Notes: generated by a model not told the origin, from the sequence alone. A DNA stretch of 64,000 bases from Streptococcus parasanguinis (GCF_032163505.1 NZ_CP134147.1:1082501-1146500), one strand, 5' to 3'. Positions 36,813 through 46,737 are shown, numbered from the stretch's first letter. Program-made: numbers and translations.

Positions 36813-39134
36813 TTAATCATTTTTTGAAGATTGTTTCTTTTTCTTGAAACCAAACAATCCAGCAAGTAACCCAACGGCAACACCTGTTGTTGCTACTGCA
36901 TATTTGGAGGAATCAGATCCAGCCACAGCTTGGCTGTTTTCTTTTTTAGGTTTGATCTCTTCTACTTTGGCTTCTTGTTTTGGAGCTGGAGTAGCTTTTG
37001 GTGCTTGCACTTGTGGACTATTGGTAGTTGTTGGAAGAACCGTTGGTCTATCCGAGAAAGTTGTTGGATTGCTTGAGCGGATATCCATTGGCATATCTGC
37101 TGCTTCTAAAATAGCTGGATCCATTCGTGACGCTAGATCTTCATATTGGGAATTCAACAGTTCCACGACACTTTGATAAGATTGCAGGGTTGTGAATTCT
37201 GCTTCCAATTTTTCTTTTTTATTCTCTAAATTAGCCACAGCAGCTGATAAAACAGATTGGGCTTTGACCAATAATTCTGGAGCATTTTTAAAGTCAGAAA
37301 GACGTTTTTCAGCAGCAACCAGGCGCTCTTGCGCCGCCTTCAAGCCCTCATGCGCTTCTTGAACGACTTGGGCTTTTTCTGCTTCTTCAGCTTTTAAAAG
37401 ATCTAATTTCTCACGCGCAGCCGCTAACAAATCCTTGGCTTTTTGAAGGGCTGCTTCTTTTGGCTGGATAGCTGCTTCAATCCGACCTCTAGATACATCA
37501 AGAGTCGCCTTCGCCTTTTCAACCGCATGGTCCTTGCTAATGAGAAGAATCTTGTAATTTTGGATGGTCTTTTGGACATTGGCCATCTCTACTGCCACAT
37601 TTGAATTAGCATGGCGGGCATCTTCTAACTTGCCTTGCAAGATAATGATTTGAGACTCTTGATTGGCCTTGTCCAACTTGAGATTAGCGACCTCATCAGA
37701 TTTTGCTTTCACATCTGATCTTGTCGTCGTAGCTCCAGCTCCCTGACGCAATTGGTAAGCGAGTGCACTGGTTGACACTGCTGAATGGACCGGACTGTGT
37801 AAGAAAGCTGCTTCTGACATAGCATTGCTAGGGTCATAAGCGACTGATAAAGCTGTCGCTTTGTTGTCTACCATTTGGAGATAGTGACCAACCTTAGCAA
37901 AGGCCTCAGCACCAATCTTCATATAGATATCATTGGCATCGATTTGAGTTTCGTCTGTTGGTAGACCATATTGAGCCGCTACTTCTTGATAAGCCGTTTT
38001 TTCATTGTACCAAAAGTCAACCGCCCCAGCAGGTGAGAAGCCATATGCAATGTTCTCGTTTGGCAAATACTTAAACATATGCCAGTTGGCTTTTTTGAAG
38101 TATTCCAACTGTACTTGGCTGGCAGGAAGGGAATAAGGATCCAGTTCCAATTCAGGCAAGCCGGCATTGCGACGATAGCTATTGATGGCATCCGCGATTT
38201 CAAGAGCACGAAGGTTGGCTTGCAAAGATCCAGACTCTCCAACTGTTAAGCCGTCTTCTTCACGACCACGTTTGTAGAGGGCTAAAGCGCTGGCTGCAGC
38301 TTCATTGCCATTGTCGGCTAAGTGTTGCAAATAACCTTCATAGGTTGCTTGACTTAACTGAACTGGGCTATTGGCTGCGGCTTGTTCTAAGGCTGCCAAT
38401 TCTGCTTCCTTGGTGGCGATGACCGCTTTCAAATCTGTCAGACGCGTTTGAGCCAGTTGAATGTCGTTCTCAATTTGAGCCACTGTATCTGAACCGGTTT
38501 GCTGACTCGCTTGCAAGGTCGCAAGGTAATTCTGAGATTCTCGGATACTTTGCTCGACTTGACTTTGCTCCAACAAAGCCTGGTTGAGTACATTCTCATC
38601 ATTTGAAATCGGTGCTTTGGCTTGGTTCAATTCATTTTGTGCTACATCGACCAAAGATTCCTGAGCAGTAACCTGATTTTCCTGTTGACGAACAGCCTCT
38701 ACGACTTGGTCATGAGCAGCTTCTGCTTCTCGAACCTTATTTTCTTCAATAGTCACATAGGCTTGAGCCACCTTGACGTCATTTTCTGCATTCTGAACTT
38801 GGGCATCCGAAGTCGTTGCGATGAGGTTTTCCGCATCCGTCACTTCTGCTTTCTTTTCTTCCAGTTCTTGTCCAGCAGCCTTGACTTCTGTTTGAGCATC
38901 GATCACTTTTTGCTCTTGGTAGTGGACATCTTTCACCACTTGGCCTTTTTGAGCTGTGATTTGCTTCAACTCATCAACTGTAATTGGTTTTTCGACTACT
39001 TCTGTACTGTTGGTTTCTGCATTTTCATTTTGCTTCACCTCTTCCGCACTAGCCTTGTGATGAAACATACCAGATAGGACCGTTGTCGCAGCCACCCCCG
39101 TCGTGAAAACCGATTTTCCTAATTTCTTTCCCAT
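36813..39134 (-). CDS. SEC10/PgrA-type surface protein with coiled coils and CAP-like domain
   Basis: A 773-residue exported protein. The signal peptide runs to about residue 30 (HHKASA cleavage). A heptad-rich coiled coil spans about 45-250. A globular CAP-like domain (about 280-460) has RRNAGLPELELDP, NENIAYGFSPAGAVDFW and VGHYLQMVDN. A second coiled coil runs about 470-660. A Pro/Ala linker, a hydrophobic segment (VATTGVAVGLLAGLFGF) and a KKKK tail end it. The SEC10/PgrA surface exclusion family has this architecture in enterococci and streptococci, some plasmid-borne. No LPXTG precedes the membrane segment; the tail probably anchors it. The ATG at 39134 follows a GGGTGAG site. It is monocistronic. 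Confidence 0.8.
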   Translation of the reverse strand: MGKKLGKSVFTTGVAATTVLSGMFHHKASAEEVKQNENAETNSTEVVEKPITVDELKQITAQKGQVVKDVHYQEQKVIDAQTEVKAAGQELEEKKAEVTDAENLIATTSDAQVQNAENDVKVAQAYVTIEENKVREAEAAHDQVVEAVRQQENQVTAQESLVDVAQNELNQAKAPISNDENVLNQALLEQSQVEQSIRESQNYLATLQASQQTGSDTVAQIENDIQLAQTRLTDLKAVIATKEAELAALEQAAANSPVQLSQATYEGYLQHLADNGNEAAASALALYKRGREEDGLTVGESGSLQANLRALEIADAINSYRRNAGLPELELDPYSLPASQVQLEYFKKANWHMFKYLPNENIAYGFSPAGAVDFWYNEKTAYQEVAAQYGLPTDETQIDANDIYMKIGAEAFAKVGHYLQMVDNKATALSVAYDPSNAMSEAAFLHSPVHSAVSTSALAYQLRQGAGATTTRSDVKAKSDEVANLKLDKANQESQIIILQGKLEDARHANSNVAVEMANVQKTIQNYKILLISKDHAVEKAKATLDVSRGRIEAAIQPKEAALQKAKDLLAAAREKLDLLKAEEAEKAQVVQEAHEGLKAAQERLVAAEKRLSDFKNAPELLVKAQSVLSAAVANLENKKEKLEAEFTTLQSYQSVVELLNSQYEDLASRMDPAILEAADMPMDIRSSNPTTFSDRPTVLPTTTNSPQVQAPKATPAPKQEAKVEEIKPKKENSQAVAGSDSSKYAVATTGVAVGLLAGLFGFKKKKQSSKND

Positions 39135-39258
39135 TAAACTCACCCCCAAAACTGAATCATTTTCTTGAAGTTTCTCTACCCCTTAGCATACCACATTTTG
39201 TTACCAATAACTAGTAGGTTTAAAAAGTTTTTTTCATAAATTTTTGAGGCAAAAGAAA

Positions 39259-39274
39259 AACAGCTAACGCTGTT
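39259..39274 (-). terminator. Terminator after trmD
   Basis: On the minus strand AACAGCGTTAGCTGTT is followed by TTTCTTTT; it overlaps the trmD stop. Confidence 0.82.
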
Positions 39275-39989
39275 AATCTTCTTGTTTAATTTGTTCCAAC
39301 AATTTTTCTTCTTCTGCTGTCAACTCATAGTTTTCTAGCAAGTCTGGACGACGTTCTAAGGTCTTTTTCAAACTCTGATAGAGACGCCATTGACGGATAT
39401 TTTCATGGTGGCCACTCATGAGGACATCGGGAACTGTCATTCCTCTGTATTCATAAGGCCGTGTGTATTGAGGATATTCCAGAAGACCAGACGAGAAACT
39501 GTCATCCTGGTGACTGGACTCTTTTCCAATCACTTCTGGAATCAAGCGGACTGTCGCATCAATCATGGTCATAGCAGCAAGTTCCCCACCTGTCAGGACA
39601 TAATCCCCCAGCGAAATCTCATCCGTTACCAAGGTCTTGATCCGCTCATCGTAGCCCTCATAATGGCCACAGATAAAGATCAATTCTTCTTCCTGAGCTA
39701 ATTCTTCAGCATAGGCTTGGTCAAAAGTCCGTCCAGCAGGGTCCAGTAAGATCACTCGCGGATTCTTTTTCTCAATGGCATCAAAGGCATCGAAGATTGG
39801 CTGCGCACGTAAGAGCATCCCTTGGCCGCCACCATAGGGCTCATCATCGACGTGCCGCGCCTTCTCAGCATTTTCACGGAAATTATGGTAGTTGATCTCG
39901 AGAAGTCCCTTTTCACGCGCCTTCCCGACAATCGAGTGCTCCAAAGGCGAAAACATCTCTGGAAAGAGGGTTAAAATATCAATCTTCAT
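39273..39989 (-). CDS. trmD: tRNA (guanine37-N1)-methyltransferase
   Basis: A 238-residue SPOUT methyltransferase that methylates G37 next to the anticodon to prevent frameshifting. The deep trefoil-knot SAM site includes [12 protein letters not shown] and [13 protein letters not shown]; the N-terminal [10 protein letters not shown] is also diagnostic. The start overlaps the rimM stop by 11 bases. It belongs to the conserved rpsP-khpA-rimM-trmD set. Confidence 0.97.
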   Translation of the reverse strand: MKIDILTLFPEMFSPLEHSIVGKAREKGLLEINYHNFRENAEKARHVDDEPYGGGQGMLLRAQPIFDAFDAIEKKNPRVILLDPAGRTFDQAYAEELAQEEELIFICGHYEGYDERIKTLVTDEISLGDYVLTGGELAAMTMIDATVRLIPEVIGKESSHQDDSFSSGLLEYPQYTRPYEYRGMTVPDVLMSGHHENIRQWRLYQSLKKTLERRPDLLENYELTAEEEKLLEQIKQED

Positions 39990-40497
39990 CGTCTAATCCT
40001 TCTAAGATGTCAACATCCACCCGATTTCCTGGGATATCAATATTCAAGACTACTGGTGGGATATAAGGCAATAGTAGGTCGCGTTTGCCTTTGCGTTTCA
40101 CGACCCAGACATCATTGGCACCTGGTTGCAGGATTTCCTTAATCTGACCGATTAGCTGGTCATTTTCGTAAACATCAAGGCCGATAATCTCATGGTAATA
40201 AAACTCGCCATCTTCCAAATCCGTCAAATCTTCTTCTGCAACCTTGAGGCTAAAACCCTTGAATTTTTCGATGGCATTGATATGGTACATATCCTTAAAC
40301 TTGATAATATCGAAGTTCTTGTGCTTGCGGTGACTGGCAATGGTCACTGTTTGGACAAAACGATCCTTCTCATCAAAGAGAGCCAACTCTGCTCCTTTTT
40401 TAAAACGCTCTTCCGCAAAGTCTGTCACAGACAAGACCCGCATTTCTCCTTGCAGACCTTGCGTATTGACAATTTTCCCGACATTAAAGTAATTCAT
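39979..40497 (-). CDS. rimM: Ribosome maturation factor RimM
   Basis: A 172-residue factor for 16S rRNA processing that binds ribosomal protein S19. The N-terminal beta-barrel begins [20 protein letters not shown] and the PRC-like C-terminal domain ends with [19 protein letters not shown]. It overlaps trmD by 11 bases, as in other streptococci. No defect is seen. Confidence 0.96.
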   Translation of the reverse strand: MNYFNVGKIVNTQGLQGEMRVLSVTDFAEERFKKGAELALFDEKDRFVQTVTIASHRKHKNFDIIKFKDMYHINAIEKFKGFSLKVAEEDLTDLEDGEFYYHEIIGLDVYENDQLIGQIKEILQPGANDVWVVKRKGKRDLLLPYIPPVVLNIDIPGNRVDVDILEGLDDED

Positions 40498-40550
40498 GAT
40501 TTCTCCAGTGTAGTTTATTCACTCTATTTTATCACGTTCAAGGGATTTTC

Positions 40551-40883
40551 TCAAATGGACTTATCTGCTAAAAACTGCTCCAAATCCCGTTCGTGCTGGT
40601 ATTTTACGGCTGCTGTTTTATCTTTTTCAAAGATAGTTTTAGTAAGGTCAATCTCATTGATGGCCGCGATAGCAACCGTGTAGTGAATGATATCAGCCAG
40701 TTCTTTAGCCAATTCCTCATTTGAATCCTGGACACCCGCTTTCCGTCCAGAACGTCCATTTAAGACCTCGGCTACTTCCCCAACCTCTTCAACCAGCTTG
40801 ATAAATAGTCCTTCTTCTGTCCGAGTATTCTGGTAATGTTCTTGTAAATAGGCTTGTAATTGGCCAATGGTCACTTCTTTCAT
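40551..40883 (-). CDS. MazG-like nucleotide pyrophosphohydrolase
   Basis: A 110-residue single-domain all-alpha nucleotide pyrophosphohydrolase. It has the metal-binding motifs EEVGEVAEVLNG and ELADIIHYTVAIA, which hold the Glu/Asp residues that bind magnesium in MazG-type enzymes. The likely task is house-cleaning of non-canonical NTPs. I use the ATG at 40883 after an AGGAG site. It lies between khpA and rimM, with 53 bases to rimM. Confidence 0.78.
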   Translation of the reverse strand: MKEVTIGQLQAYLQEHYQNTRTEEGLFIKLVEEVGEVAEVLNGRSGRKAGVQDSNEELAKELADIIHYTVAIAAINEIDLTKTIFEKDKTAAVKYQHERDLEQFLADKSI

Positions 40884-40906
40884 AGCTTCTCCTTGTAACA
40901 AAAAAA

Positions 40907-40921
40907 CGGGACAGAGTCCCG
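40907..40921 (-). terminator. Terminator after khpA
   Basis: On the minus strand CGGGACTCTGTCCCG is followed by a T run (TTTTTTTG). Confidence 0.85.
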
Positions 40922-40925
40922 CCTT

Positions 40926-41165
40926 TTATTTTTCGTCAATAACGATTCTTACTTTTTTATCTTCAGTTGGGACAGAGTAGACAATCGTTCTTATCGCAGA
41001 AATGGTGCGACCTTTTCGACCGATTACACGACCAACATCGCTAGGATCAAGGTCAAGATGGTACTCCAAAAATTCAGGAGTATCTTCGATCTTGATGGTT
41101 AAAGCATCCGGTTGTGAAATCAAGGGTTTCACAATTGCAATAATGAGATTTTCAATCGTATCCAT
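40926..41165 (-). CDS. khpA: KH-domain RNA-binding protein KhpA
   Basis: A 79-residue single KH domain with the RNA-binding GxxG loop ([18 protein letters not shown]). In pneumococcus KhpA pairs with KhpB to bind RNA and influence cell division. It is encoded 20 bases after rpsP, which is the conserved position. No defect is seen. Confidence 0.94.
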   Translation of the reverse strand: MDTIENLIIAIVKPLISQPDALTIKIEDTPEFLEYHLDLDPSDVGRVIGRKGRTISAIRTIVYSVPTEDKKVRIVIDEK

Positions 41166-41185
41166 ACATCAACCTACTTAAAAAA

Positions 41186-41458
41186 TTATTTTGAGAATTT
41201 AGAATCGTGGAATTTCTTCATCACACCAGCTTTTGAAAGGATGTTGCGAACTGTATCTGAAGGTTGAGCTCCGTCAGCCAACCATGCAAGAACGCGATCT
41301 TCTTTCAAAGTTACTTGGTTTTCTTCAACAAGTGGATTGTAAGTTCCAACTGTTTCGATGAAACGTCCATCACGTGGTGAACGTGAATCTGCTACGTTGA
41401 TACGGTAGTAAGGTTTTTTCTTAGAACCCATACGAGTCAAACGAATTTTAACTGCCAT
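41186..41458 (-). CDS. rpsP: 30S ribosomal protein S16
   Basis: A 90-residue ribosomal protein beginning [20 protein letters not shown] and containing [17 protein letters not shown]. It is the first gene of the rpsP-khpA operon, preceded by a SD-like AAGAGAC, with A+T-rich promoter sequence further upstream. Confidence 0.97.
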   Translation of the reverse strand: MAVKIRLTRMGSKKKPYYRINVADSRSPRDGRFIETVGTYNPLVEENQVTLKEDRVLAWLADGAQPSDTVRNILSKAGVMKKFHDSKFSK

Positions 41459-41581
41459 TTTTATAAGTCTCTTTTCTATATTTTAATTTTCGGTGAAATA
41501 GACAAGCTATTTAGCACATGATCTATTATAACACATTTTATAGACCTGTCAAGAAAAAAACTTGACAGTATTTAAATTTTT

Positions 41582-42271
41582 TTATTTTATCAGTAGATCG
41601 GCGATTTCTTGATAGTTGCTAACGGTATAAGTCGGCACTGCTTGGCTGGTATTTGCCTTGTGATCAGGATTATACCAGACAGTATCAATCCCCGCAGCAT
41701 TTCCTCCTGTGATATCCGCCGTCAAAGAATCTCCGATCATAAGGGTCTCTTCCTTGCTGAAACCTGGAATCAGTTGGCCAACTTTGTCAAAAAATGCAGG
41801 TTCTGGTTTCTGAGTATGAAGCTGCTCAGAGATAAAGACCTCTCTGAAATAAGAAGCAATTGTAGAATGAGCCAAGCGTCCTTCTTGAATGGCAGTCACT
41901 CCATTCGTTGCACCATAGAGCTGGTAACCCGCTTTTTCAAGTCGGGCCAGTAAGTCCTCCGCACCTGGGAAAGACTGCCCTTGAAGACTGATATAATCTT
42001 GGTAGCGAAGAGCCATCTCAGCCCCATCAACCGTGATCCCAAAGTGGGCAAACCCAATCTCAAACCGACTATCCACGAGCTCTTGCTTGGTCAATTTCTT
42101 TTGTTCCAAATCCTTCCAAAGCCCTTGGTTCATGGGTTTGTAGTAATCCTTAAAGGCCTGTATATCTGAAAAATTCATGTCTTCTAACATCTGCGTCAAG
42201 GCTGTTTCTTCAGCAGATTCAAAGTCCAACAAAGTATGGTCCAAATCAAAAAGTAAAAATGTATATGCCAT
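41582..42271 (-). CDS. HAD superfamily hydrolase (YjjG/noncanonical pyrimidine nucleotidase type)
   Basis: A 229-residue HAD phosphatase with motif I FDLDHTLLDFE, the threonine motif GATNG and the motif III/IV GDSLTADITGGNAAGIDTVW. It has an inserted helical cap (about 20-90). The YjjG group dephosphorylates pyrimidine nucleoside monophosphates; the substrate here is inferred. The start ATG at 42271 overlaps the end of the YkgJ-type gene as TAATG, so the two are coupled. No regulator is next to it. Confidence 0.82.
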   Translation of the reverse strand: MAYTFLLFDLDHTLLDFESAEETALTQMLEDMNFSDIQAFKDYYKPMNQGLWKDLEQKKLTKQELVDSRFEIGFAHFGITVDGAEMALRYQDYISLQGQSFPGAEDLLARLEKAGYQLYGATNGVTAIQEGRLAHSTIASYFREVFISEQLHTQKPEPAFFDKVGQLIPGFSKEETLMIGDSLTADITGGNAAGIDTVWYNPDHKANTSQAVPTYTVSNYQEIADLLIK

Positions 42272-42765
42272 TACAAACGATCCTTCAATTTTTCTACAAA
42301 TAAATAAGCCGCTGGGCAAGTGAGGGTATTCTTGATGGTCAGATGGTTAATCTGATAAATCTTCTTGCGATCTGTGTGAGGGAATTCCCGACAAGCTTTT
42401 GGGCGTACATCATAAATGGAACAGAGATTGTCCCCACCAAGAAAGGGGCAAGGCATGGATTTAAAAACCTTGTCCCCATCTTCGTCAACTTGAAGAAATT
42501 CTGCCTCAAAGGCAGGAAGTTTCATCTTGAAATACTTGGCAATCCGCGTGATATCCGCTTCCTTAAAATCGGGCCCTAAGGTCTTGCAGCAATTGGCACA
42601 AGCCGTACAGTCGATTTCTTGGAAAACTTCATCGTGGATTTCTTGCGCTATTTTATCTAAATTCTTAGGTGGTTTCTTCTTGAGATTCGCCAATACCTTG
42701 CGGTGCTCCTTTTGCTTTTGGAGAGCTAACTGATGGTATTTTTCAATATCAATTTCCTGTGTCAT
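42271..42765 (-). CDS. YkgJ-type zinc/iron-chelating cysteine-cluster protein
   Basis: A 164-residue cytosolic protein with eight conserved Cys residues of the YkgJ family, including CTACANCC, CPFLGGDNLCSIY and a later CREFPH plus LTCPAA. They probably bind zinc or a metal cluster. Function is not established. The C-terminus overlaps the HAD phosphatase start. Confidence 0.78.
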   Translation of the reverse strand: MTQEIDIEKYHQLALQKQKEHRKVLANLKKKPPKNLDKIAQEIHDEVFQEIDCTACANCCKTLGPDFKEADITRIAKYFKMKLPAFEAEFLQVDEDGDKVFKSMPCPFLGGDNLCSIYDVRPKACREFPHTDRKKIYQINHLTIKNTLTCPAAYLFVEKLKDRL

Positions 42766-42820
42766 CCTCTATTTCCTCTTCTAAACAATAGAAAGATTAT
42801 ACCACAAAGACTCTAAAAAA

Positions 42821-42842
42821 AGATAGATCCTGAGATCTATCT
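42821..42842 (-). terminator. Terminator after lipoprotein A
   Basis: On the minus strand AGATAGATctcaggATCTATCT is followed by TTTTTTAG, 8 bases after the stop at 42850. Confidence 0.82.
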
Positions 42843-42849
42843 CACTTGA

Positions 42850-43494
42850 TTAATCCGTTACAGCACCTGTTCCGTCTAGGCTCCAAGTGTTTTCGACATA
42901 AGGAGTAAATTGAGTTATTGTTTTCTCAAATCCTTCAACAACAATCAAATAAACCTTATCATCTTTTTGGAATACCCAACCAGCAACCTGCAGGCCTGAC
43001 TTGAGAAATATATGTATTTTAAGCGATTCATTTCCCCCAACAGTCGTCGTAGATTTTGTCATTTTCTCAACAATTTTATAATCATTCCACTTACTCTCCA
43101 ATCTTTGAGCTATTAGTTCTGCATTAAATTCCACTCCTTCAGGGACATTTGCTTTTTCTCTAGTGGCAGCATTTAAAACAATAATATTGAAGGCGTTTTT
43201 ATCTGTATACTGAATATTATCTCCGACTTGGATACTATCATTCTTTTTCCAGTCACTCGGGATATTGACATAGCCATAATCTGCCGAACCAATTCGTTTC
43301 GTTTTCACATTCCCCTTATCACTATCTGGATTTTTTTTCTCTACATTGCTACTTGATGTTGTAGTCTCTTTCACCACATTCGTGGAACTAGATGCTGCCG
43401 ATGATTTACTAGACGCTTTCTTTGGACTGGTACAAGCAGAAAGGCTTACAACAGACAAAAACGTAACAGACGCGAGTAGGAACTTATTTTTCAT
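42850..43494 (-). CDS. Predicted lipoprotein A of a paralogous pair
   Basis: A 214-residue lipoprotein with signal and lipobox SLSACTSPKK. A Ser/Thr/Lys-rich linker runs to about residue 60. The mature domain starts KTKRIGSADYGYVNIPSDWK and ends NTWSLDGTGAVTD. The neighbour at 43608 has the same signature and C-terminal motif, so the genes arose by duplication. The NIPSDW(K) start resembles domains that help bacteria resist stress or bind ligands, but I cannot name the family. The gene is A+T-rich relative to copy B. Confidence 0.8.
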   Translation of the reverse strand: MKNKFLLASVTFLSVVSLSACTSPKKASSKSSAASSSTNVVKETTTSSSNVEKKNPDSDKGNVKTKRIGSADYGYVNIPSDWKKNDSIQVGDNIQYTDKNAFNIIVLNAATREKANVPEGVEFNAELIAQRLESKWNDYKIVEKMTKSTTTVGGNESLKIHIFLKSGLQVAGWVFQKDDKVYLIVVEGFEKTITQFTPYVENTWSLDGTGAVTD

Positions 43495-43575
43495 ATTCTC
43501 TCCTCAATGATGTATTTACTTTCCTCTAGTCTACCATGATTTTCTAGGATTTGAAAGTGCGATTTCTATAGCATA

Positions 43576-43604
43576 AAGAGACTAGAAATGATTCTAGCCT
43601 CTCT
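43576..43604 (-). terminator. Terminator after lipoprotein B
   Basis: On the minus strand AGAGAggCTAGAA pairs with TTCTAGtCTCT, followed by TTATG; the U tract is short. It lies just past the stop at 43608. Confidence 0.6.
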
Positions 43605-43607
43605 TCA

Positions 43608-44252
43608 TCAATCCGTCACAGCGCCTGTTCCATCTAGACTCCAAGTGTCTTCAATGTAGGGGATAAAGGTTTTCAAGGTTTCTGCATCCCCTTCAAAAGA
43701 AATGGTATAAACTTTTTCACCCTTCTGGAAGATCCAGGTAATCAGGTATTGACCAGATTTCATGACAATTTGAAGCTGGTAGGCGTCCAGACCTGCGACT
43801 TTAGTCCGCGCTCCCGTCATCTTATCAACATCCTGGTTATCTTGCCACATTACGGCCAGTTTCTTGGCTAGAAATTCAGCATTAAACTCGATATCCGCAG
43901 GAACTTTGGCCTTTTCCCGCGTAAAGCTGTTCAAGGTGACAATATTATAGCCACTCCCATCCGTATACTGGACAGCTTCTGTCCCATCGATATCCGTGAA
44001 TTTGAACCATTTACTTGGAATATCGATGTATCCATAATCTGCATTTCCAATCCGCTTGGTTTCTTGACTGGAAGAATTTTTCTTTGTAGAAGAAGTATCC
44101 TTTGACGAAGAGCTGCTTGTTTGCTTTTCGACTTTGCTGCTACTCTCTTTTGTAGAAGAAGCTGCTGTGTCCTTTTTAGTGGTGTGACTACAAGCCATTA
44201 ATGTGAAGGTAGAAAGAATCGTCAGTGATGTGACCAATAATTTATGTTTCAT
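43608..44252 (-). CDS. Predicted lipoprotein B of a paralogous pair
   Basis: A 214-residue lipoprotein (MKHKLLVTSLTILSTFTLMAC lipobox end) with a Ser/Lys-rich linker (SSKVEKQTSSSSSKD). Its mature domain starts TKRIGNADYGYIDIPSKW and ends WSLDGTGAVTD, aligned end to end with lipoprotein A. The longer frame begins with TTG inside the SD region, so the ATG at 44252 is used, preceded by AAGGAGG. Function is unknown. The pair may be a tandem duplication under selection for two variants. Confidence 0.8.
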   Translation of the reverse strand: MKHKLLVTSLTILSTFTLMACSHTTKKDTAASSTKESSSKVEKQTSSSSSKDTSSTKKNSSSQETKRIGNADYGYIDIPSKWFKFTDIDGTEAVQYTDGSGYNIVTLNSFTREKAKVPADIEFNAEFLAKKLAVMWQDNQDVDKMTGARTKVAGLDAYQLQIVMKSGQYLITWIFQKGEKVYTISFEGDAETLKTFIPYIEDTWSLDGTGAVTD

Positions 44253-44378
44253 GCCCAACCTCCTTGAGAACGTTTTCTTTCTTCTAGTCTACCATGAAAG
44301 TGGGTATTTTAAAATAGGATAAGTGTCACATCTGATGGAACCTTTCTTATTCAGTCTATTTCTTTTGAACCTAAAACA

Positions 44379-44401
44379 AAAGTGCCCTTTTGAGGCACTT
44401 T
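44379..44401 (-). terminator. Terminator of lepA
   Basis: On the minus strand AAAGTGCC/GGCACTTT with loop TCAAAA is followed by TGTTTTA, just past the lepA stop. Confidence 0.78.
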
Positions 44402-44406
44402 AAATG

Positions 44407-46233
44407 TTATTCTTCATCCATTGACAAGACAGATAAGAAGGCTTCCTGTGGTACTTCTACAGATCCAATCGCTTTCATCCGTTTCTTACCAGCTTTTTGT
44501 TTTTCAAGAAGCTTGCGTTTCCGTGAGACGTCCCCACCATAACACTTGGCCAAGACGTTCTTACGAAGGGCCTTGATATCTGTACGGGCTACGATCTTAT
44601 GACCGATCGCTGCTTGGATAGGCACTTCAAACTGTTGACGAGGGATAATCTTCTTGAGTTTCTCAACAATCAACTTACCACGTTCATAGGCAAAGTCCTT
44701 GTGAACGATAAAGCTGAGGGCATCGACGGTATCGCCATTGAGAAGGATATCCATTTTAACCAATTTAGAAGGACGGTATTCAGACAACTCGTAATCAAAG
44801 CTTGCATAGCCACGAGTAGAGGATTTCAATTTATCAAAGAAATCAAAGACAATTTCCGCTAGTGGGATTTGATAGATGACATTAACCCGATTTTCATCGA
44901 TGTAGTCCATGGTCACAAAGTCCCCACGTTTGCGTTGGGCCAATTCCATCACAGCACCGACAAACTCTTGTGGCACCATGATTTGTGCTTTGACATACGG
45001 TTCTTCGATCGAAGCGATCTTGGTTGGATCTGGAAACTCAGAAGGGTTTGAGACATCCAGTGCTTCTCCATCTGTCAAATTGACCTTGTAGATAACAGAC
45101 GGTGCTGTCATGATCAAGTCAATGTTGAACTCACGCTCCAAGCGCTCCTGGATAACGTCCATATGAAGGAGACCCAAGAAACCACAACGGAAACCAAAAC
45201 CAAGGGCTTGAGAAGTTTCTGGTTCAAATTGAAGACTAGCGTCATTCAATTGCAATTTTTCCAAAGCTTCCCGAAGATCATTGTATTTGTTAGATTCGAT
45301 TGGGTAAAGACCGGCAAAGACCATTGGGTTCATTTGCTTGTATCCATGTAGGGGCTCACTTGCCGGATTAGTCGCTAGAGTCACCGTATCCCCGACACGG
45401 GTATCCGCAACAGTCTTGATAGAGGCCGCAATATAGCCAACATCTCCCGTCGCAAGGAAATCACGGCCGACTGCTTTAGGAGTAAAGATCCCAACTTCTG
45501 TGACATCAAAGGTCTTGCCATTGCTCATGAGCTGGATCTTATCGCCTGGTTTAACCATTCCATTGACCACTCGGACCTGAAGGATTACCCCACGATAGGC
45601 GTCATAGACGGAGTCAAAGATCAAGGCTTGAAGCGGCGCTTCAACATCACCAGTCGGAGCTGGAACTTTCTCAACGATCTGCTCCAAAATCTCTTCAATC
45701 CCGATACCAGCCTTGGCAGAGGCTAGGACAGCCTCACTAGCATCCAGACCGATGACATCTTCTACTTCTGTGCGCACACGTTCTGGATCTGCAGCTGGCA
45801 AGTCGATTTTATTGATAACTGGCAGGATTTCCAAATCATTGTCCAGCGCTAAGTAGACATTGGCTAGGGTCTGGGCTTCAATCCCTTGAGCGGCATCCAC
45901 CACGAGAATGGCACCCTCACAGGCAGCAAGTGAACGCGAAACCTCATAGGTAAAGTCCACGTGTCCTGGTGTGTCAATCAAGTGGAAGATATAGGTTTCC
46001 CCATCTTTAGCCGTGTAGTTTAACTCGATGGCATTAAGCTTAATGGTAATCCCACGTTCCCGTTCCAGGTCCATACTATCTAAGAGTTGGGCTTGCATCT
46101 CCCTACTAGACACGGTTTCGGTTTTTTCTAAAATTCGATCGGCCAAGGTTGACTTTCCATGGTCAATATGGGCGATGATCGAGAAGTTCCGAATCTTCTC
46201 TTGTCGTTTTTTTAATTCTTCAAAATTTGGCAT
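44407..46233 (-). CDS. lepA: Translation elongation factor 4
   Basis: A 608-residue ribosome GTPase of the LepA/EF4 family that acts in ribosome back-translocation or assembly. The G domain has [17 protein letters not shown] and NKIDLP. The characteristic C-terminal domain includes [20 protein letters not shown] and ends near SVLSMDEE. The start at 46233 ([11 protein letters not shown]) follows an AGGAAG-type site and gives the family length. It is monocistronic. Confidence 0.96.
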   Translation of the reverse strand: MPNFEELKKRQEKIRNFSIIAHIDHGKSTLADRILEKTETVSSREMQAQLLDSMDLERERGITIKLNAIELNYTAKDGETYIFHLIDTPGHVDFTYEVSRSLAACEGAILVVDAAQGIEAQTLANVYLALDNDLEILPVINKIDLPAADPERVRTEVEDVIGLDASEAVLASAKAGIGIEEILEQIVEKVPAPTGDVEAPLQALIFDSVYDAYRGVILQVRVVNGMVKPGDKIQLMSNGKTFDVTEVGIFTPKAVGRDFLATGDVGYIAASIKTVADTRVGDTVTLATNPASEPLHGYKQMNPMVFAGLYPIESNKYNDLREALEKLQLNDASLQFEPETSQALGFGFRCGFLGLLHMDVIQERLEREFNIDLIMTAPSVIYKVNLTDGEALDVSNPSEFPDPTKIASIEEPYVKAQIMVPQEFVGAVMELAQRKRGDFVTMDYIDENRVNVIYQIPLAEIVFDFFDKLKSSTRGYASFDYELSEYRPSKLVKMDILLNGDTVDALSFIVHKDFAYERGKLIVEKLKKIIPRQQFEVPIQAAIGHKIVARTDIKALRKNVLAKCYGGDVSRKRKLLEKQKAGKKRMKAIGSVEVPQEAFLSVLSMDEE

Positions 46234-46279
46234 AATCATCTTCCTAGTAAATTTAATCGTACTCTTCATTATAACAAAA

Positions 46280-46301
46280 AAGATAGGCCTTTGCCTATCT
46301 T
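46280..46301 (-). terminator. Terminator after the GNAT gene
   Basis: On the minus strand AAGATAGGCaaaGGCCTATCTT is followed by TTTTG. It overlaps the stop of the 46300 gene. Confidence 0.85.
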
Positions 46302-46737
46302 AATTCATTATTTTCAAAAATCGCTTCTGCGTTTTATCTCCCTCATAACCTATTCGTTCGTAAAAGACATGAGCTTCTTTTCGATGAGAGGCAGAATTTA
46401 AACGGATAAAAGCATAATGCTTGCTTTTGGCAAGATCTTCAACTCGCTCCATCAATTGGCGACCAATCCCACGTCCTTGAGCAGATGGAAAAACCGCTAG
46501 ACCCAAAATATTTAAACCAGCATCACTATAGAGGCTTTCATAGACTTCCGCTTCGACATAACCAAGAATATTTCCTGTTTGGTCCTCTTCATAAACAAAG
46601 CAAAAATGACCCGAATCTGGCGAATTAAATTTATCGATCTGAGCTGCCACTTTCTCAAGGGTCGAATCATACCCCAATGCTTGGTGACATAAATCTCTAA
46701 TTTGACCTGCATCTTTGACTTGAACAGTACGAATCAT
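46300..46737 (-). CDS. GNAT family N-acetyltransferase
   Basis: A 145-residue GNAT enzyme with the acetyl-CoA motif AVFPSAQGRGIGRQLMERVE and a typical C-terminal motif B (SASHRKEAHVFYERIGYEG). The start is the ATG at 46737 (MIRTVQVKDAGQ), preceded by the GGAGG of a good SD; the open frame upstream is out of place. The substrate is unknown. It is transcribed away from the regulator gene on the opposite strand, with a shared region between them. Confidence 0.85.
   Translation of the reverse strand: MIRTVQVKDAGQIRDLCHQALGYDSTLEKVAAQIDKFNSPDSGHFCFVYEEDQTGNILGYVEAEVYESLYSDAGLNILGLAVFPSAQGRGIGRQLMERVEDLAKSKHYAFIRLNSASHRKEAHVFYERIGYEGDKTQKRFLKIMN

Noticed and set aside
36813..39134. Calling the SEC10/PgrA-type gene a conjugative element remnant
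   Set aside because: No integrase, relaxase or attachment sites are nearby; flanks are ordinary chromosomal operons.
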